NCBI GenBank assembly: GCA_015478665.1
Contig: JADMII010000007.1
Coordinates: 62,001 to 126,000, forward strand
DNA length: 64,000 nucleotides
Reading direction: 5' to 3'
Source: Dehalococcoidia bacterium
Lineage (GTDB): Bacteria > Chloroflexota > Dehalococcoidia > DSTF01 > JACRBR01
Shown here: positions 7,203 through 15,246 of the stretch, one piece after another
Position numbering within the stretch: the stretch's first letter is position 1
Layout of the letters: every line of letters starts with the position of its first letter
The notes under the pieces: generated by a model
What the model was told of the DNA's origin: nothing
The model's database searches: none
The model's input: the letters and a program-made list of their open reading frames with translations, nothing else
Translations under genes and position numbers: made by a program

Positions 7203-7835
7203 TCAGCCGGCCCACGTGACGTCGCCATGAAGGTCGGCCGGATGCTCACGCGCGTCGAAGCCGGCGACCTCGCGGCGGGCATCGCCGATCGTCGTGTTAT
7301 CACCGTGGCCCGGGTAGACGACAGTCTCATCGGGCAGCGGCAGCAGGCGCGCCTTGATCGAACTGACCATCTGGCGCAGGGACGCGGCGCTGTCCGAGCG
7401 CCCCGGGCCGCCGGGGAAGAGCGTGTCGCCGGCGATCAGCGCCGGGCCGTCGGCCGTCTCGACGAAGAGGCAGATGCTGCCCGGCGTGTGACCCGGCGTG
7501 TGCACGACGCGGACGATGCTCTCGCCGAAGCGCACGTCCTCGCGGTCGGCGACAGTGCCGTCGACCTTCGCGGCGTACGGCGCGCGGTCGTCCTCGTGGC
7601 AGTAGGCGGGCGCGCCCGTCGCCGCCTTCACCTGGTCGATGTTGCCCCAGTGATCACCATGACGATGTGTGATGATGATGCGCCGCACATCGGTGCCCTT
7701 CGCAGCATCGATCGCGCGCCCGCTGTCGAGCGGCGCGTCGACGAAGATCGACTGCCGCGTGGCGCCGTCGATGATGACGTAGGCGTTGTTGTCGTACGGG
7801 CCGAGCGGGCCGACCTTGATGATGCTGACTGGCAT
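7203..7835 (-). CDS. MBL-fold metallo-hydrolase (glyoxalase II-like)
   Basis: A 210-aa metallo-beta-lactamase fold. The metal-binding motif THRHGDHWG (HxHxDH) lies near residue 58, the second histidine in HTPGHTPGSICLF, the bridging aspartate in LIAGDTLFPGG, and the final histidine in VYPGHGDNTTIG. This pattern fits hydroxyacylglutathione hydrolase-like or persulfide dioxygenase-like enzymes, and the substrate cannot be told from sequence. GGAGG lies upstream of ATG 7835. Flanked by chaB and mutY on the same strand, but with gaps, so not an obvious operon partner. Confidence 0.85.
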   Translation of the reverse strand: MPVSIIKVGPLGPYDNNAYVIIDGATRQSIFVDAPLDSGRAIDAAKGTDVRRIIITHRHGDHWGNIDQVKAATGAPAYCHEDDRAPYAAKVDGTVADREDVRFGESIVRVVHTPGHTPGSICLFVETADGPALIAGDTLFPGGPGRSDSAASLRQMVSSIKARLLPLPDETVVYPGHGDNTTIGDARREVAGFDAREHPADLHGDVTWAG

Positions 7836-7906
7836 GCGCGTTCCTCCACGGGGTGCTCACGTTGCGGCGTGGCCTGGCGCCCGGCGTTCGGTGCGCCGCC
7901 TCGAGA

Positions 7907-8947
7907 TCAGTCTTCCGGTAACGATACCGCGGGCGGCACCGCTTCCGGGCGGAGGACGGCGAGCCCGTCGCGGACGAGCGACGCGACGATGGCGCGCATC
8001 TGCCGCAGCGAAGGCTTCGGATGCCGCCCGCCCAGCAGCGGCGGCAGCGCGTCGACGTCGATGCACCCGCCCGGCGCGAGGCCGCGCAGGAGGTCGATCG
8101 TCCGGCCGCGGTAGTATCGCCGCGCCGCGTCGTCCGCCGGAACGCGTCGGCGCTGCTGCATGCGTTTCGGCGTCGTGTCGATTTCGTACGTCGCGCGCTC
8201 CTCCGCGACGCGCCTGCCGTCCGACGGCAGCTCATCTTTGGTCCCGCGCGTCTTCGACGCCCGGGACGCGCACCACTCCGCGACGACGCATGCATCGCAC
8301 TTCGGACGCGGCGTGCAGATGCGGGCGCCGTAGTCCATCAGCGCCTGGTTCCAGCGCGCGGGCTTGCGCACGACCAACGCTTCACCGGCGAGGCGCCGGA
8401 GCGCGGCCGGCGTGATGCGCTCCTCGCCGGCCAGGCGGCCGAGGACGCGACGCACGTTGGTATCGATGCAGGCGGCCGGCCGGCCGAACGCGAACGAGGC
8501 GACGACGGCCGCTGTGAAGGGGCCGATGCCGTCGATGGTCGAGAGCGCCTCCATCTCGCGGGGCCATCCGTCGACCACCACAATGCGGGCGGCGGCACGC
8601 AGCCGCAGCGCCCGCTGGTTGTAGCCCATGCCCGACCAGGCGCGGATCACATCGGCCGTCGTGGCGCCGGCGAGCGCCTCGGCCGTCGGGAACGCCGCGA
8701 GAAAACGCTCGTACGCCGGGAGCACGCGCGCCATCTGCGTCTGCTGCGCCATCACGGCGGCGACCAGCGCGTGGTAGGGGTCGCGCGACGTACGCCACGG
8801 CGCCCCCATGCCGTGCCGCCGATGCCAGGCGAGGAGCGCGCGTTGGACCTCAGCCAGTCCGGCGATCCGCGGCGCCGTGGCGCCGGCGATCGCAGATTCG
8901 GCGCGAACGTCCGAAGCCCGCATCGCGGCGCTCGCCGGACTCGTCAT
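7907..8947 (-). CDS. mutY: MutY-like A/G-specific adenine glycosylase with catalytic Glu replaced
   Basis: HhH-GPD base-excision glycosylase of 346 aa. Residues 30-250 carry the glycosylase fold: AAVMAQQTQMARV, a helix-hairpin-helix IDGIGPFTAA, the catalytic-Asp region IDTNVRRVLGRL and a [4Fe-4S] loop CTPRPKCDACVVAEWC. The first cysteine spacing is five, not six. In E. coli MutY the first motif reads SEVMLQQTQ and its Glu37 protonates adenine; here that position is Ala64. No Nudix-like MutY C-domain is present. Instead about 100 residues form a winged-helix-like tail (RYYRGRTIDLLRGL). ATG 8947 overlaps the upstream acetyltransferase stop (ATGA). Substrate specificity is therefore uncertain. 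Confidence 0.8.
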   Translation of the reverse strand: MTSPASAAMRASDVRAESAIAGATAPRIAGLAEVQRALLAWHRRHGMGAPWRTSRDPYHALVAAVMAQQTQMARVLPAYERFLAAFPTAEALAGATTADVIRAWSGMGYNQRALRLRAAARIVVVDGWPREMEALSTIDGIGPFTAAVVASFAFGRPAACIDTNVRRVLGRLAGEERITPAALRRLAGEALVVRKPARWNQALMDYGARICTPRPKCDACVVAEWCASRASKTRGTKDELPSDGRRVAEERATYEIDTTPKRMQQRRRVPADDAARRYYRGRTIDLLRGLAPGGCIDVDALPPLLGGRHPKPSLRQMRAIVASLVRDGLAVLRPEAVPPAVSLPED

Positions 8948-9519
8948 CGCCGAGCATCGTCGTCGCGCGGAGCGCTGGACGCGCCATGCAGCGCGTAGAA
9001 CTCGTCGCGCAGGATCCCCATGACGAGCTGGTCGCGATATTCGCCGCGGGCGTACCGTTCCTGCCGCAGCCGCGCCTCCTCCACCAGGCCGCAGGCGCGG
9101 TAGCAGGCGCGCGCCCGGTCGTTGTCGGCGTCGACGGTGAGGTCGATGCGATGGAGGTTCATCTCGTCGAACCCGAACCGAAGCAGCGTCAGCATGGCGT
9201 CGGTCCCATATCCCTTCGACCACTGAGCCTTGTCGCCGATAGCGATGCCGAGACGCGCGCTGCGGTCCTCCGGCGACGTCAGATGGAAGTTGATGTTGCC
9301 GATGTGCGTGCCGTCCTTCGTCTCGATGGCGAACGCGACGTGAGCGTAGTCGACCGGCGCTTCGATCCCGGCACGCATCCAACTCTCTTCGGCGGCGAGC
9401 GAGATCGGATAGCGCATGTTGAGGTAGCGCGTCACCTCACGGTCGTTGATCCGGCGGTAGTTCCGATCGATGTCGGACATCTCGCGGGCGCGCAGATTGA
9501 TCAGCCTGCCCTCGATCAT
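8944..9519 (-). CDS. GNAT acetyltransferase, RimJ/RimL type
   Basis: A 191-aa GNAT protein resembling ribosomal-protein-alanine or spermidine N-acetyltransferases. Visible elements are the N-terminal strand GRLINLRAREMSDID, the acetyl-CoA site region GDKAQWSKGYGTDAM, and the DEMNLHRIDLTVDADNDRAR plus ACYRACGLVEE motifs of the family. GAGG precedes ATG 9519. It is the middle gene of a minus-strand trio: a frameshifted paralogue ends 4 nt upstream, and mutY starts inside its stop codon. Substrate unknown. Confidence 0.85.
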   Translation of the reverse strand: MIEGRLINLRAREMSDIDRNYRRINDREVTRYLNMRYPISLAAEESWMRAGIEAPVDYAHVAFAIETKDGTHIGNINFHLTSPEDRSARLGIAIGDKAQWSKGYGTDAMLTLLRFGFDEMNLHRIDLTVDADNDRARACYRACGLVEEARLRQERYARGEYRDQLVMGILRDEFYALHGASSAPRDDDARR

Positions 9520-9523
9520 GCTC

Positions 9524-10098
9524 TCACCTCGCGTCGGCGTGTTCGGCGCCCGCGGCGTTTTGCGGCGCCCCCGCGGCGCGCCATTCGTCGCGGAGCACCG
9601 ACATGATCATGCGATCATGGTAAGCGCCTTCGAAGTAGCGCGCCTCGCGCATGCGGCCCTCCTCGATGAAGCCGCACCTTCGGTAGCACGCAAGCGCCCG
9701 CGCGTTGCCTTCGAACACCGTCAGCGCGACCTTGTTAGGTTCATCTCGTCGAAGGCGAAGCGAAGCAGCGTCGTGACCGCGTCGGTGCCGTACCCGCGCG
9801 ACCAGAGATCACGCTCGCCGATGATGATGTCGAGCGTCGCCTTGCGGTCCTCCGGAAGCGCGTCGAGGCCGCAGTTGCCGATATGCCGTCCGTCCTTCGT
9901 CTCAATGGCGAAGAAGACATGCGCGAACGACATCGGGCTCGACACGAGGTTGCGCAGCCATGCTTCCTCGGCCAGGCCGGATACCGGGTAGCGGCCAGCG
10001 AGGTAGCGGGTGGCCTCGCGGTCGTTGATCCAGCGTTGGTTGCGGTCGAGGTCAATGAACTCCGGCGCCCGTAGGTTGATGCGCGTGCCCCCGATCAT
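9524..10098 (-). pseudogene. Frameshifted GNAT acetyltransferase (paralogue of the next gene)
   Basis: ATG 10098, with GGAGG at 10105-10109, opens a frame parallel to the intact neighbour through TLLRFAFDEMNLT at about 9735. It then hits a stop, while the remainder (FEGNARALACYRRCGFIEEG) continues in another frame from 9718 to TGA 9524. Restoring one base near 9733 gives DEMNLNKVALTVFEGNARAL, an exact family match. It is thus a single-base deletion: either a recent pseudogene or a sequencing or assembly error. It arose by tandem duplication with the gene at 8944-9519. Confidence 0.8.
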
Positions 10099-10647
10099 CG
10101 TCGTCCTCCATCGTCGTCCTCCGTCGCGTCGACGCCCGCCCGATGGCCCGTCCCATTCGTGCGGACGAGGCGCCGGCCGGCAGCTGCGGGTGACGCCTGC
10201 GCCCGTCATGCGCTGGCGGTCGGCCCGGCCGCCAGCCAGGGTGAGCTTCGACGGCGGCGCGCGGGTGCCCCTCGGCGCTCCAACACCGACCGAAGGCGGG
10301 TTCGTCTTCGTGCCCTCATCACGCGATGACGCTCGAGATCGCCGCCTCTGAGGCCAGGCGATGGCGTCGTCCGCCGGTTCGCCGCCGCGTGCGCGAATCC
10401 CGCGCGGGTTATCGGTGCGGCATCGGTGCCCGGCTCGCCAATCGGCGGGTCGCAACGCGCCGCGCTGACGAGGTCTTCCGCGGGCATCGACGCGGTCGTC
10501 ACCAAGGGCGCAGTATCGCCGTCCGGCGCATCCGCGCCGGTGCGGCCCTCACATGCGGCAGAACAAGCCCGCGATGCTCGAAGTGCGTCGAACGGGCAGA
10601 GCTTCGATGCGATGGCCCCGCGGGGGCCGGTTGCGGATTCAGCGAGC
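10099..10647. other. Intergenic region, no gene seen
   Basis: Open frames here are arginine/proline-rich shadows without starts or ribosome sites. A GC palindrome (GGCCCC-GCG-GGGGCC, 10614-10628) lies downstream of tRNA-Trp on the minus strand and could act as its terminator, but no T-run follows. Confidence 0.5.
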
Positions 10648-10723
10648 TGGCAGGAGTGGAGGGACTCGAACCCCCGACCGGCGGTTTTGGAGACCGCTGC
10701 TCTTCCAGCTGAGCTACACTCCT
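10648..10723 (-). tRNA. tRNA-Trp (anticodon CCA)
   Basis: On the minus strand the acceptor AGGAGTG (10723-10717) pairs with CACTCCT (10658-10652). D stem GCTC/GAGC, anticodon stem GCGGT/ACCGC with loop CTCCAAA (anticodon CCA), and T arm GGGGG-TTCGAGT-CCCTC. Discriminator G and an encoded CCA occupy 10651-10648. Confidence 0.95.
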
Positions 10724-10733
10724 GCGCGCAGCC

Positions 10734-10763
10734 AGTATAGAAAAGGCGCCTCCTCCACGCCAA
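10734..10763 (-). promoter_or_regulatory. Promoter of tRNA-Trp
   Basis: Minus-strand TTGGCG (10763-10758) and TATACT (10739-10734) with an 18-bp spacer. The tRNA begins 10 nt after the -10. Confidence 0.7.
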
Positions 10764-11326
10764 AACCGCCGCGCCGCCCGTAACGCTGCCGCACGTCCGC
10801 GCGCGTGGCCGCCGGACGCACTCAACCTCAGCGGCGCGTTGGCGCCTGTCACGCAGCAGCTGACGCGCCGCTCCCCGAGCACGGGCGCCTGCGACCCGAT
10901 CCGCTGAGCGTCGCGCCTGCTACCCCTTCCCGTTCGCCGATGCCGGCCTCTCTTCCGCCGGCGCCAGCATCCCCGTCACGGATACGCGCCTGCGCGCGAG
11001 CAGACGCGACGGCACGACGCCCGCCGTCGCAACCGACGGCCACGCAGCATCCTGATGCTCGCTGCGCGCGCACGAGCGCCACCCGGACGTCGCCGTGTCG
11101 CAACCGACGGTCAGCCCAGCATCCTGATGCTCATCTGCGCGCCCCGGCGCTACACGAGCGCCCGGGCACGTCCGAAGCGAAGGGCGCCTCGCCATCTACA
11201 TGCTGACGCGATCTCGACCGCTGATCACCGGGGAGGATGCCGCAGCAGCGTGCACCCGCCGCCTCGCGCCGCGATCCGACATCGCCACAGCGAGCGCGAG
11301 CGACGCGACGCGTGATACGGTGGCGC
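10764..11326. other. Intergenic region with a two-copy tandem repeat
   Basis: No coding frame with start and ribosome site is seen. The notable content is the 71-bp tandem duplication at 11026-11173, described separately. Confidence 0.5.
11026..11173 (+). repeat. Imperfect tandem repeat, two copies of about 71 bp, each with a small hairpin
   Basis: Copy 1 starts at 11026 and copy 2 at 11097, both opening with GTCGCAACCGACGG. Each holds the palindrome GCATCCTGATGC (11047-11058 and 11119-11130) and ends near CG(G/C)ACGTC. It lies in non-coding sequence; function unknown. Confidence 0.65.
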
Positions 11327-12254
11327 ATGCCGAAGAAGCGCCGCACCGACGCGGATGCCGCGCGGCTGACGGTGCTTGCCGCCGCGGGCGACGCCGATGC
11401 CTTCGAGCGCCACGCGATCGCCCTGCTCGAAGACGGCGGCCGGCTGGCGCGCGAGGCGGCGCTCGACGGGCTCATCGCGCGCCCGCCGGCGGCGGCGCGG
11501 CCGGCCCTGCGCGCGCTCTACCACGAGCTGTCCGAAGCCGGCGCCCAGCGCGACCAGGGATGCACCATGCGCGTCGGGATCCTGCGCGTCCTGCGCGCGC
11601 TCGCCGACATCCGCGATGCGGACATCGCCGCGCACGCGACGGACGTCCGCGAGATGGCGTTAGGCGAAGACGTCTCGTGGTCGCTTGCGCGCGCACGGAT
11701 TGATGCTGCTTGCCGACCTGGACGCGCCTGCCTTCGCGTACTACGCGGTGGAGCATCTCGACGACCGCGCCCGCGGCGGCGAGCCGGCGAACACGGCGTT
11801 TCAGCTGCTCGCCGCCACCGGCGGCCATCTCCCGCTGTACCAGTGGCTGCTGCGCGCCGATCCGGCCGACCCGCTGATCGGCGGCGTCTTCGAGCTGTTC
11901 GCGGCCGGCCCGCGTCCGATCGTCGAGCGCTACGCGCGGCAGGCGCTCGAGCGGACGGGCGCGGGACGCGGCGAAGAGCTGGCGATGGTGATCGCCGAAG
12001 CGATCGTACGGCTCGAGCTCGATGGCGCCTATCCCGCGCTGGCGGCGACGATGGCGAACAAGCCTTCGGACGAGTTGTACCAGTACCTCGCCGTGCTGCT
12101 CGCCGCGACGAACCGGCCCGCGCTCCTCGCGATCCTCGAACACGAATTGCACGGCGGCCGGCGGCCCCGGCTCATCGAAGCGGCGCTTCGTGTGCGGCCG
12201 ACAGCGGAGCAAGACGCGATCCTCGAGCGATGGCAGTCCGGCGAGGAGGGATGA
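11327..12254 (+). pseudogene. HEAT-repeat-like protein, frameshifted near 11684
   Basis: The frame from ATG 11327 (MPKKRRTDADAARLTV) encodes helical, alanine/leucine-rich repeats typical of HEAT-like solenoids as far as GEDVSWS at about 11683. It then diverges. From 11685 the next frame continues the same architecture (LRAHGLMLLADLD through ELYQYLAVLLAATNRP) to TGA 12254. One extra base between the halves would explain this, so it is a pseudogene, a +1 frameshift or a sequence error. Intact it would be about 308 aa. It is probably a protein-interaction scaffold. A GATACG hexamer at 11314-11319, 7 nt before the ATG, suggests a leaderless start. Confidence 0.6.
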
Positions 12255-12328
12255 CGCGTCGATGCGCCGCGGCGGGGAGCGGCGTGCTGCCGGGCACCGT
12301 CGTCGCCTCTTCGCCGATGGGCGCCAGG

Positions 12329-13384
12329 TCAGCCGACGGCGCGCCAGGCATCGAATGTGCGACGGGCGCCGCCGGACGCCAGCGCGTCGCGCGCGTGGTC
12401 GAGCGCTTCGACGAGGTTGGCGGCGCGACCGGCGACGAGGATGCGCAGCGCCGCGTTCGCCAGCACGAGGTCGCGCTGACCATCGCCCGCGCTGCCGTCG
12501 AGCACGGCGAGCGTCATCCGGGCGGAGTCGGCGGCGTCGCCGGGCGCCAGATCCTCGTCGCTCGCCGCCGTCAGGCCGAAGTCGGCGCCATCGAAGCGCC
12601 ATTCGTGCTGCTCGCCGGCGGCGTCGATCTCGACGACGCGGGTGCCGCGCGATGTCGTCACGTCTTCGTGCCCTTCGATCCCCTGCACGACCATCGCCCG
12701 CTGCCATCCGAGCGCCGCCGCCACCGGCGCGATCACGCGGATGTACGGGATGTGGGCGACGCCGAGCAGGTGATACGGCGCCGCGGCGAGGTCGGCGAGC
12801 TTATCGACGACGTGCAGCGGCGTGCGCAGGCCCAGCTCCTGCCGGAGCGGCTTCACAGCGGCCAGCGCCGGCGCCGCCTCCGCCTGGCGCACGTAGCCGA
12901 TGCCGCACCCCTCGATGCCGCGCGCGACCGCTTCGCGACGGAGGTCCGTGGCGACGCCGAGGGCGCCGATGACATCACCCACGGTCACCCCCGGCTTTGG
13001 GCCGAGGTTCGGCTCGCCGTGCATCAGCACCGGGACACCGGCCGCGGCGGCGACGATGCTCGCCGCCGGGCTGACCACGACGTGCGCCGTGCGGCCGTCG
13101 TAGGGGCTGCCGACATCGAGCAGCCCTTCGACGCGCGTCGCCAGCGCCACGGAGCGCGCGCGGACGGCGTCGACGTAGCCGAGAAGCTCGTCGGCGGTCT
13201 CGCCCCGGTAGCGCTGCAGGAGCAGGAGCGCACCCGCCTGCGCCTGAGTCGCCGCGCCGGAGAAGATCGCTTCGAGCGCGATAGATGCCTCCCCGCGCGT
13301 CAGGCTGCGGCCGTGCGTCGGCCCCTGCCCGACGGCGGCGAGGAGCGCGCGCATGGCGATGGACGGCTGCGATTCGATCGTCAC
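12329..13384 (-). CDS. TrpD2-like (anthranilate phosphoribosyltransferase family) protein
   Basis: A 351-aa member of the glycosyltransferase-3/TrpD family. The N-terminal helical domain shows SLTRGEASIALEAIFSGAAT, followed by QAGALLLLQRYRGETADEL. Where anthranilate phosphoribosyltransferase has GTGGD for PRPP, this protein reads LLDVGSPYDGRTAHV, and later GVPVLMHGEPNLGPKPG. This is the pattern of TrpD2/YbiB-type homologues, which bind nucleic acid and lack trp activity. No other trp genes are adjacent. GTG 13384 lies 6 nt after a TACACT -10, so the message is probably leaderless. Confidence 0.8.
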   Translation of the reverse strand: MTIESQPSIAMRALLAAVGQGPTHGRSLTRGEASIALEAIFSGAATQAQAGALLLLQRYRGETADELLGYVDAVRARSVALATRVEGLLDVGSPYDGRTAHVVVSPAASIVAAAAGVPVLMHGEPNLGPKPGVTVGDVIGALGVATDLRREAVARGIEGCGIGYVRQAEAAPALAAVKPLRQELGLRTPLHVVDKLADLAAAPYHLLGVAHIPYIRVIAPVAAALGWQRAMVVQGIEGHEDVTTSRGTRVVEIDAAGEQHEWRFDGADFGLTAASDEDLAPGDAADSARMTLAVLDGSAGDGQRDLVLANAALRILVAGRAANLVEALDHARDALASGGARRTFDAWRAVG

Positions 13385-13390
13385 GGATGA

Positions 13391-13396
13391 AGTGTA
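13391..13396 (-). promoter_or_regulatory. -10 (TACACT) for leaderless trpD2-like gene
   Basis: Minus-strand GCTACACT with CTGACG 18 bp upstream as a possible -35. Six nt separate the hexamer from the GTG. Confidence 0.55.
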
Positions 13397-13432
13397 GCCC
13401 TCCCGTTCGCCCGGCGTCAGCGAGCGGCAGCG

Positions 13433-14485
13433 CTACGCCACCCGATGGACGAAGAAGGTGGCGAGCGCGTCGAAGTCGGCGCGGTGCCGCGGCGTCAGCT
13501 CGACGTCACGGAGCGCGCCGAGCGCCGCCTCCGCCCAGCGCGCGGCGGCAGCGGCGCTCGCCCCGCGCGCGTCGACGATATCGAGCAGGCGCAGCACTTC
13601 CGCGACGTCGGCGGCGAGGAGAGGCCGGCGCGAGTAAATCGCGACCAGCCGCTCGCGGTCGTCCGGCGAGAGGCGGTCGAGAGCGAAGACGACCGGGAAC
13701 GACTTCTTGCGCGACCGGATGTCGTCGGCGACGGGCTTGCCCGTAGCGGCGGCATCGCCCCAGATGCCGAGCACGTCGTCCTGCACCTGGAACGCCATCC
13801 CGAGCATGCGCCCGCAGGCGGCGAACGCCTCGGCCGCCCGCGTCTCGGCGCCCGCGGCGATCGCGCCGATGGCGGCGGACGCGCCGAGGAGCGCCGCCGT
13901 CTTGCCGGCGATCATCGACTCGTATTCGCTCGGCGAGACGACCGGCGCCCGCTCGAAGCCGATGTCTGCGTACTGGCCGTCGCAGAGCGCGACGCAGGCG
14001 TCGTCGAGCGCGCGCGCCGCTGCGAGCACGTGGTTCGCCGCCACGCCGGCATCGGCGAGGCGCAGCAGGGTGCGCTGGCCGAGCACGAACATGCCGTCGC
14101 CGGTGTTGATCGCCTGGGGCACGCCCGCCGCCTTCCAGAGCGTCAGGCGGCCGTGGCGCGTCTCGCTGCCATCCTCGATGTCGTCGTGGATCAGGGTGAA
14201 GTTGTGGACGAGCTCGAGCGCCGCGGCCGCCGGCACGGCGCGGGCGACGTCGCCGCCGGCGGCTTCGCAGCAAAGCAGGCAGAGCGCCGGCCGCAGCATC
14301 TTTCCGGCGGCTTCGGCGAGCGGGCGGCCGTCAAGGTCAGCCCATCCGAAGTGATAGCGCAGGTAGCCGGCGTACCCGACGTCCGCGCCGTCGATGCTGC
14401 GACGCAGCCCGGCCAGCACCGGAGCGCGATAGCGGCCGAGTATGGCATCGACCCGCGCGGCGGCATCGGCGACGGACGCGGTCAC
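13433..14485 (-). CDS. Polyprenyl (geranylgeranyl/farnesyl-type) diphosphate synthase
   Basis: Trans-isoprenyl diphosphate synthase of 350 aa that condenses isopentenyl diphosphate with an allylic primer. GKMLRPALCLLCCEAAGG precedes the first Asp-rich motif LIHDDIEDGSETRHG (residues about 97-111). The second is FQVQDDVLGIWGDAA, with DDxxG rather than DDxxD, as in some short-chain IdsA-type enzymes. The lysine motifs GKPVADDIRSRKKSFP are present. The chain length made cannot be read with certainty. Start GTG 14485 has a weak GGA-type ribosome site. A VOC gene lies upstream on the same strand. Confidence 0.88.
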   Translation of the reverse strand: MTASVADAAARVDAILGRYRAPVLAGLRRSIDGADVGYAGYLRYHFGWADLDGRPLAEAAGKMLRPALCLLCCEAAGGDVARAVPAAAALELVHNFTLIHDDIEDGSETRHGRLTLWKAAGVPQAINTGDGMFVLGQRTLLRLADAGVAANHVLAAARALDDACVALCDGQYADIGFERAPVVSPSEYESMIAGKTAALLGASAAIGAIAAGAETRAAEAFAACGRMLGMAFQVQDDVLGIWGDAAATGKPVADDIRSRKKSFPVVFALDRLSPDDRERLVAIYSRRPLLAADVAEVLRLLDIVDARGASAAAAARWAEAALGALRDVELTPRHRADFDALATFFVHRVA

Positions 14486-14591
14486 GGCGCCATCCGGTCG
14501 CTGGTCGCCGGCGGATCGTCGATGGTCGGGGAGAATCGCCCGCTTCCTGGGGGAGACGAGCGGAGGTCGACCCGACCGGATGGGGGAGCGC

Positions 14592-14969
14592 TCATGTGCC
14601 GTCGCCCTCGGTCATGATCTCGATGCGGTTGTTGAAGGGGTCGCGGATGTCTAAGCGGCGCCGCTTGTAGATCGTCGGCTGGTCCCTGACCTCGACGCCG
14701 TGCCGGACGAAGCGCGCGCGCCAGGCGTCGATGTCGTCGACGACGAGCGCCGGATGGTAGTCGGTGGGCTCGTGCGGCACGTCATCGCGCGCCTGAATGT
14801 GCAGCTCCGTCGAGCCGAAGGAGTACCAGATGCCGGGCCGCGACTGGATCTCGGCCGGACGCGGCACCTCGCGCAGCCCGAGCACGTCGGAGTAGAAGGC
14901 GCGAGCGCGGTCGAGGCCGTCGGTCGGAACCGTGACGGCGACATGCTGGAGGCGGATGACCGTGGCCAT
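14592..14969 (-). CDS. VOC family (glyoxalase/dioxygenase superfamily) protein
   Basis: A 125-aa single VOC module with two beta-alpha-beta-beta-beta units: LQHVAVTVPTDGLDRARAF then FYSDVLGLREVPRPAEI, and later YHPALVVDDIDAWRARFV ending in DIRDPFNNRIEIMTE. Metal ligands are likely H9 (LQHV), the mid-domain histidine in TELHIQ and the Glu in RIEIM. Substrate is unknown; members include glyoxalases, fosfomycin-resistance enzymes and dioxygenases. ATG 14969 is 6 nt after TACACT, so the transcript is probably leaderless. Confidence 0.82.
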   Translation of the reverse strand: MATVIRLQHVAVTVPTDGLDRARAFYSDVLGLREVPRPAEIQSRPGIWYSFGSTELHIQARDDVPHEPTDYHPALVVDDIDAWRARFVRHGVEVRDQPTIYKRRRLDIRDPFNNRIEIMTEGDGT

Positions 14970-14975
14970 ACGGTC

Positions 14976-14981
14976 AGTGTA
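14976..14981 (-). promoter_or_regulatory. -10 (TACACT) for leaderless VOC gene
   Basis: Minus-strand GCTACACT, then six nt, then ATG 14969. No clear -35. Confidence 0.55.
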
Positions 14982-15246
14982 GCGCGGTCGCAGCCAGCGA
15001 CCTCGCCCCCGTCGGTGCCTTCTCCCCGGCCCTCTCCCAAAGGGAGAGCGGCGGTGCGCGATCGTCGGGCGAGAGACCTCTCCCCGTCTTGGTGGGATGG
15101 AAGACAACGGCCTCGCCGGCTGCATCGCCATCCCGTCGGAAACGCGCACGCCGGCGCGCATTCGTCGTCACTCTGGCCGCCCGCGAAGAGTCTCTCCGGA
15201 AGCTCGACAGCCGGGATGTGGACGCGGTTGCCGTTTCGGCGCACCA

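Noticed and set aside
11026-11173. Tandem repeat as a mini CRISPR
   Set aside because: Two copies only, similarity spans the whole unit, no distinct spacers.
11237-13390. A 717-codon plus-strand frame across the HEAT gene and trpD2-like gene
   Set aside because: After about 11684 it is a shadow of the minus-strand trpD2-like gene; only the first part is HEAT-like.
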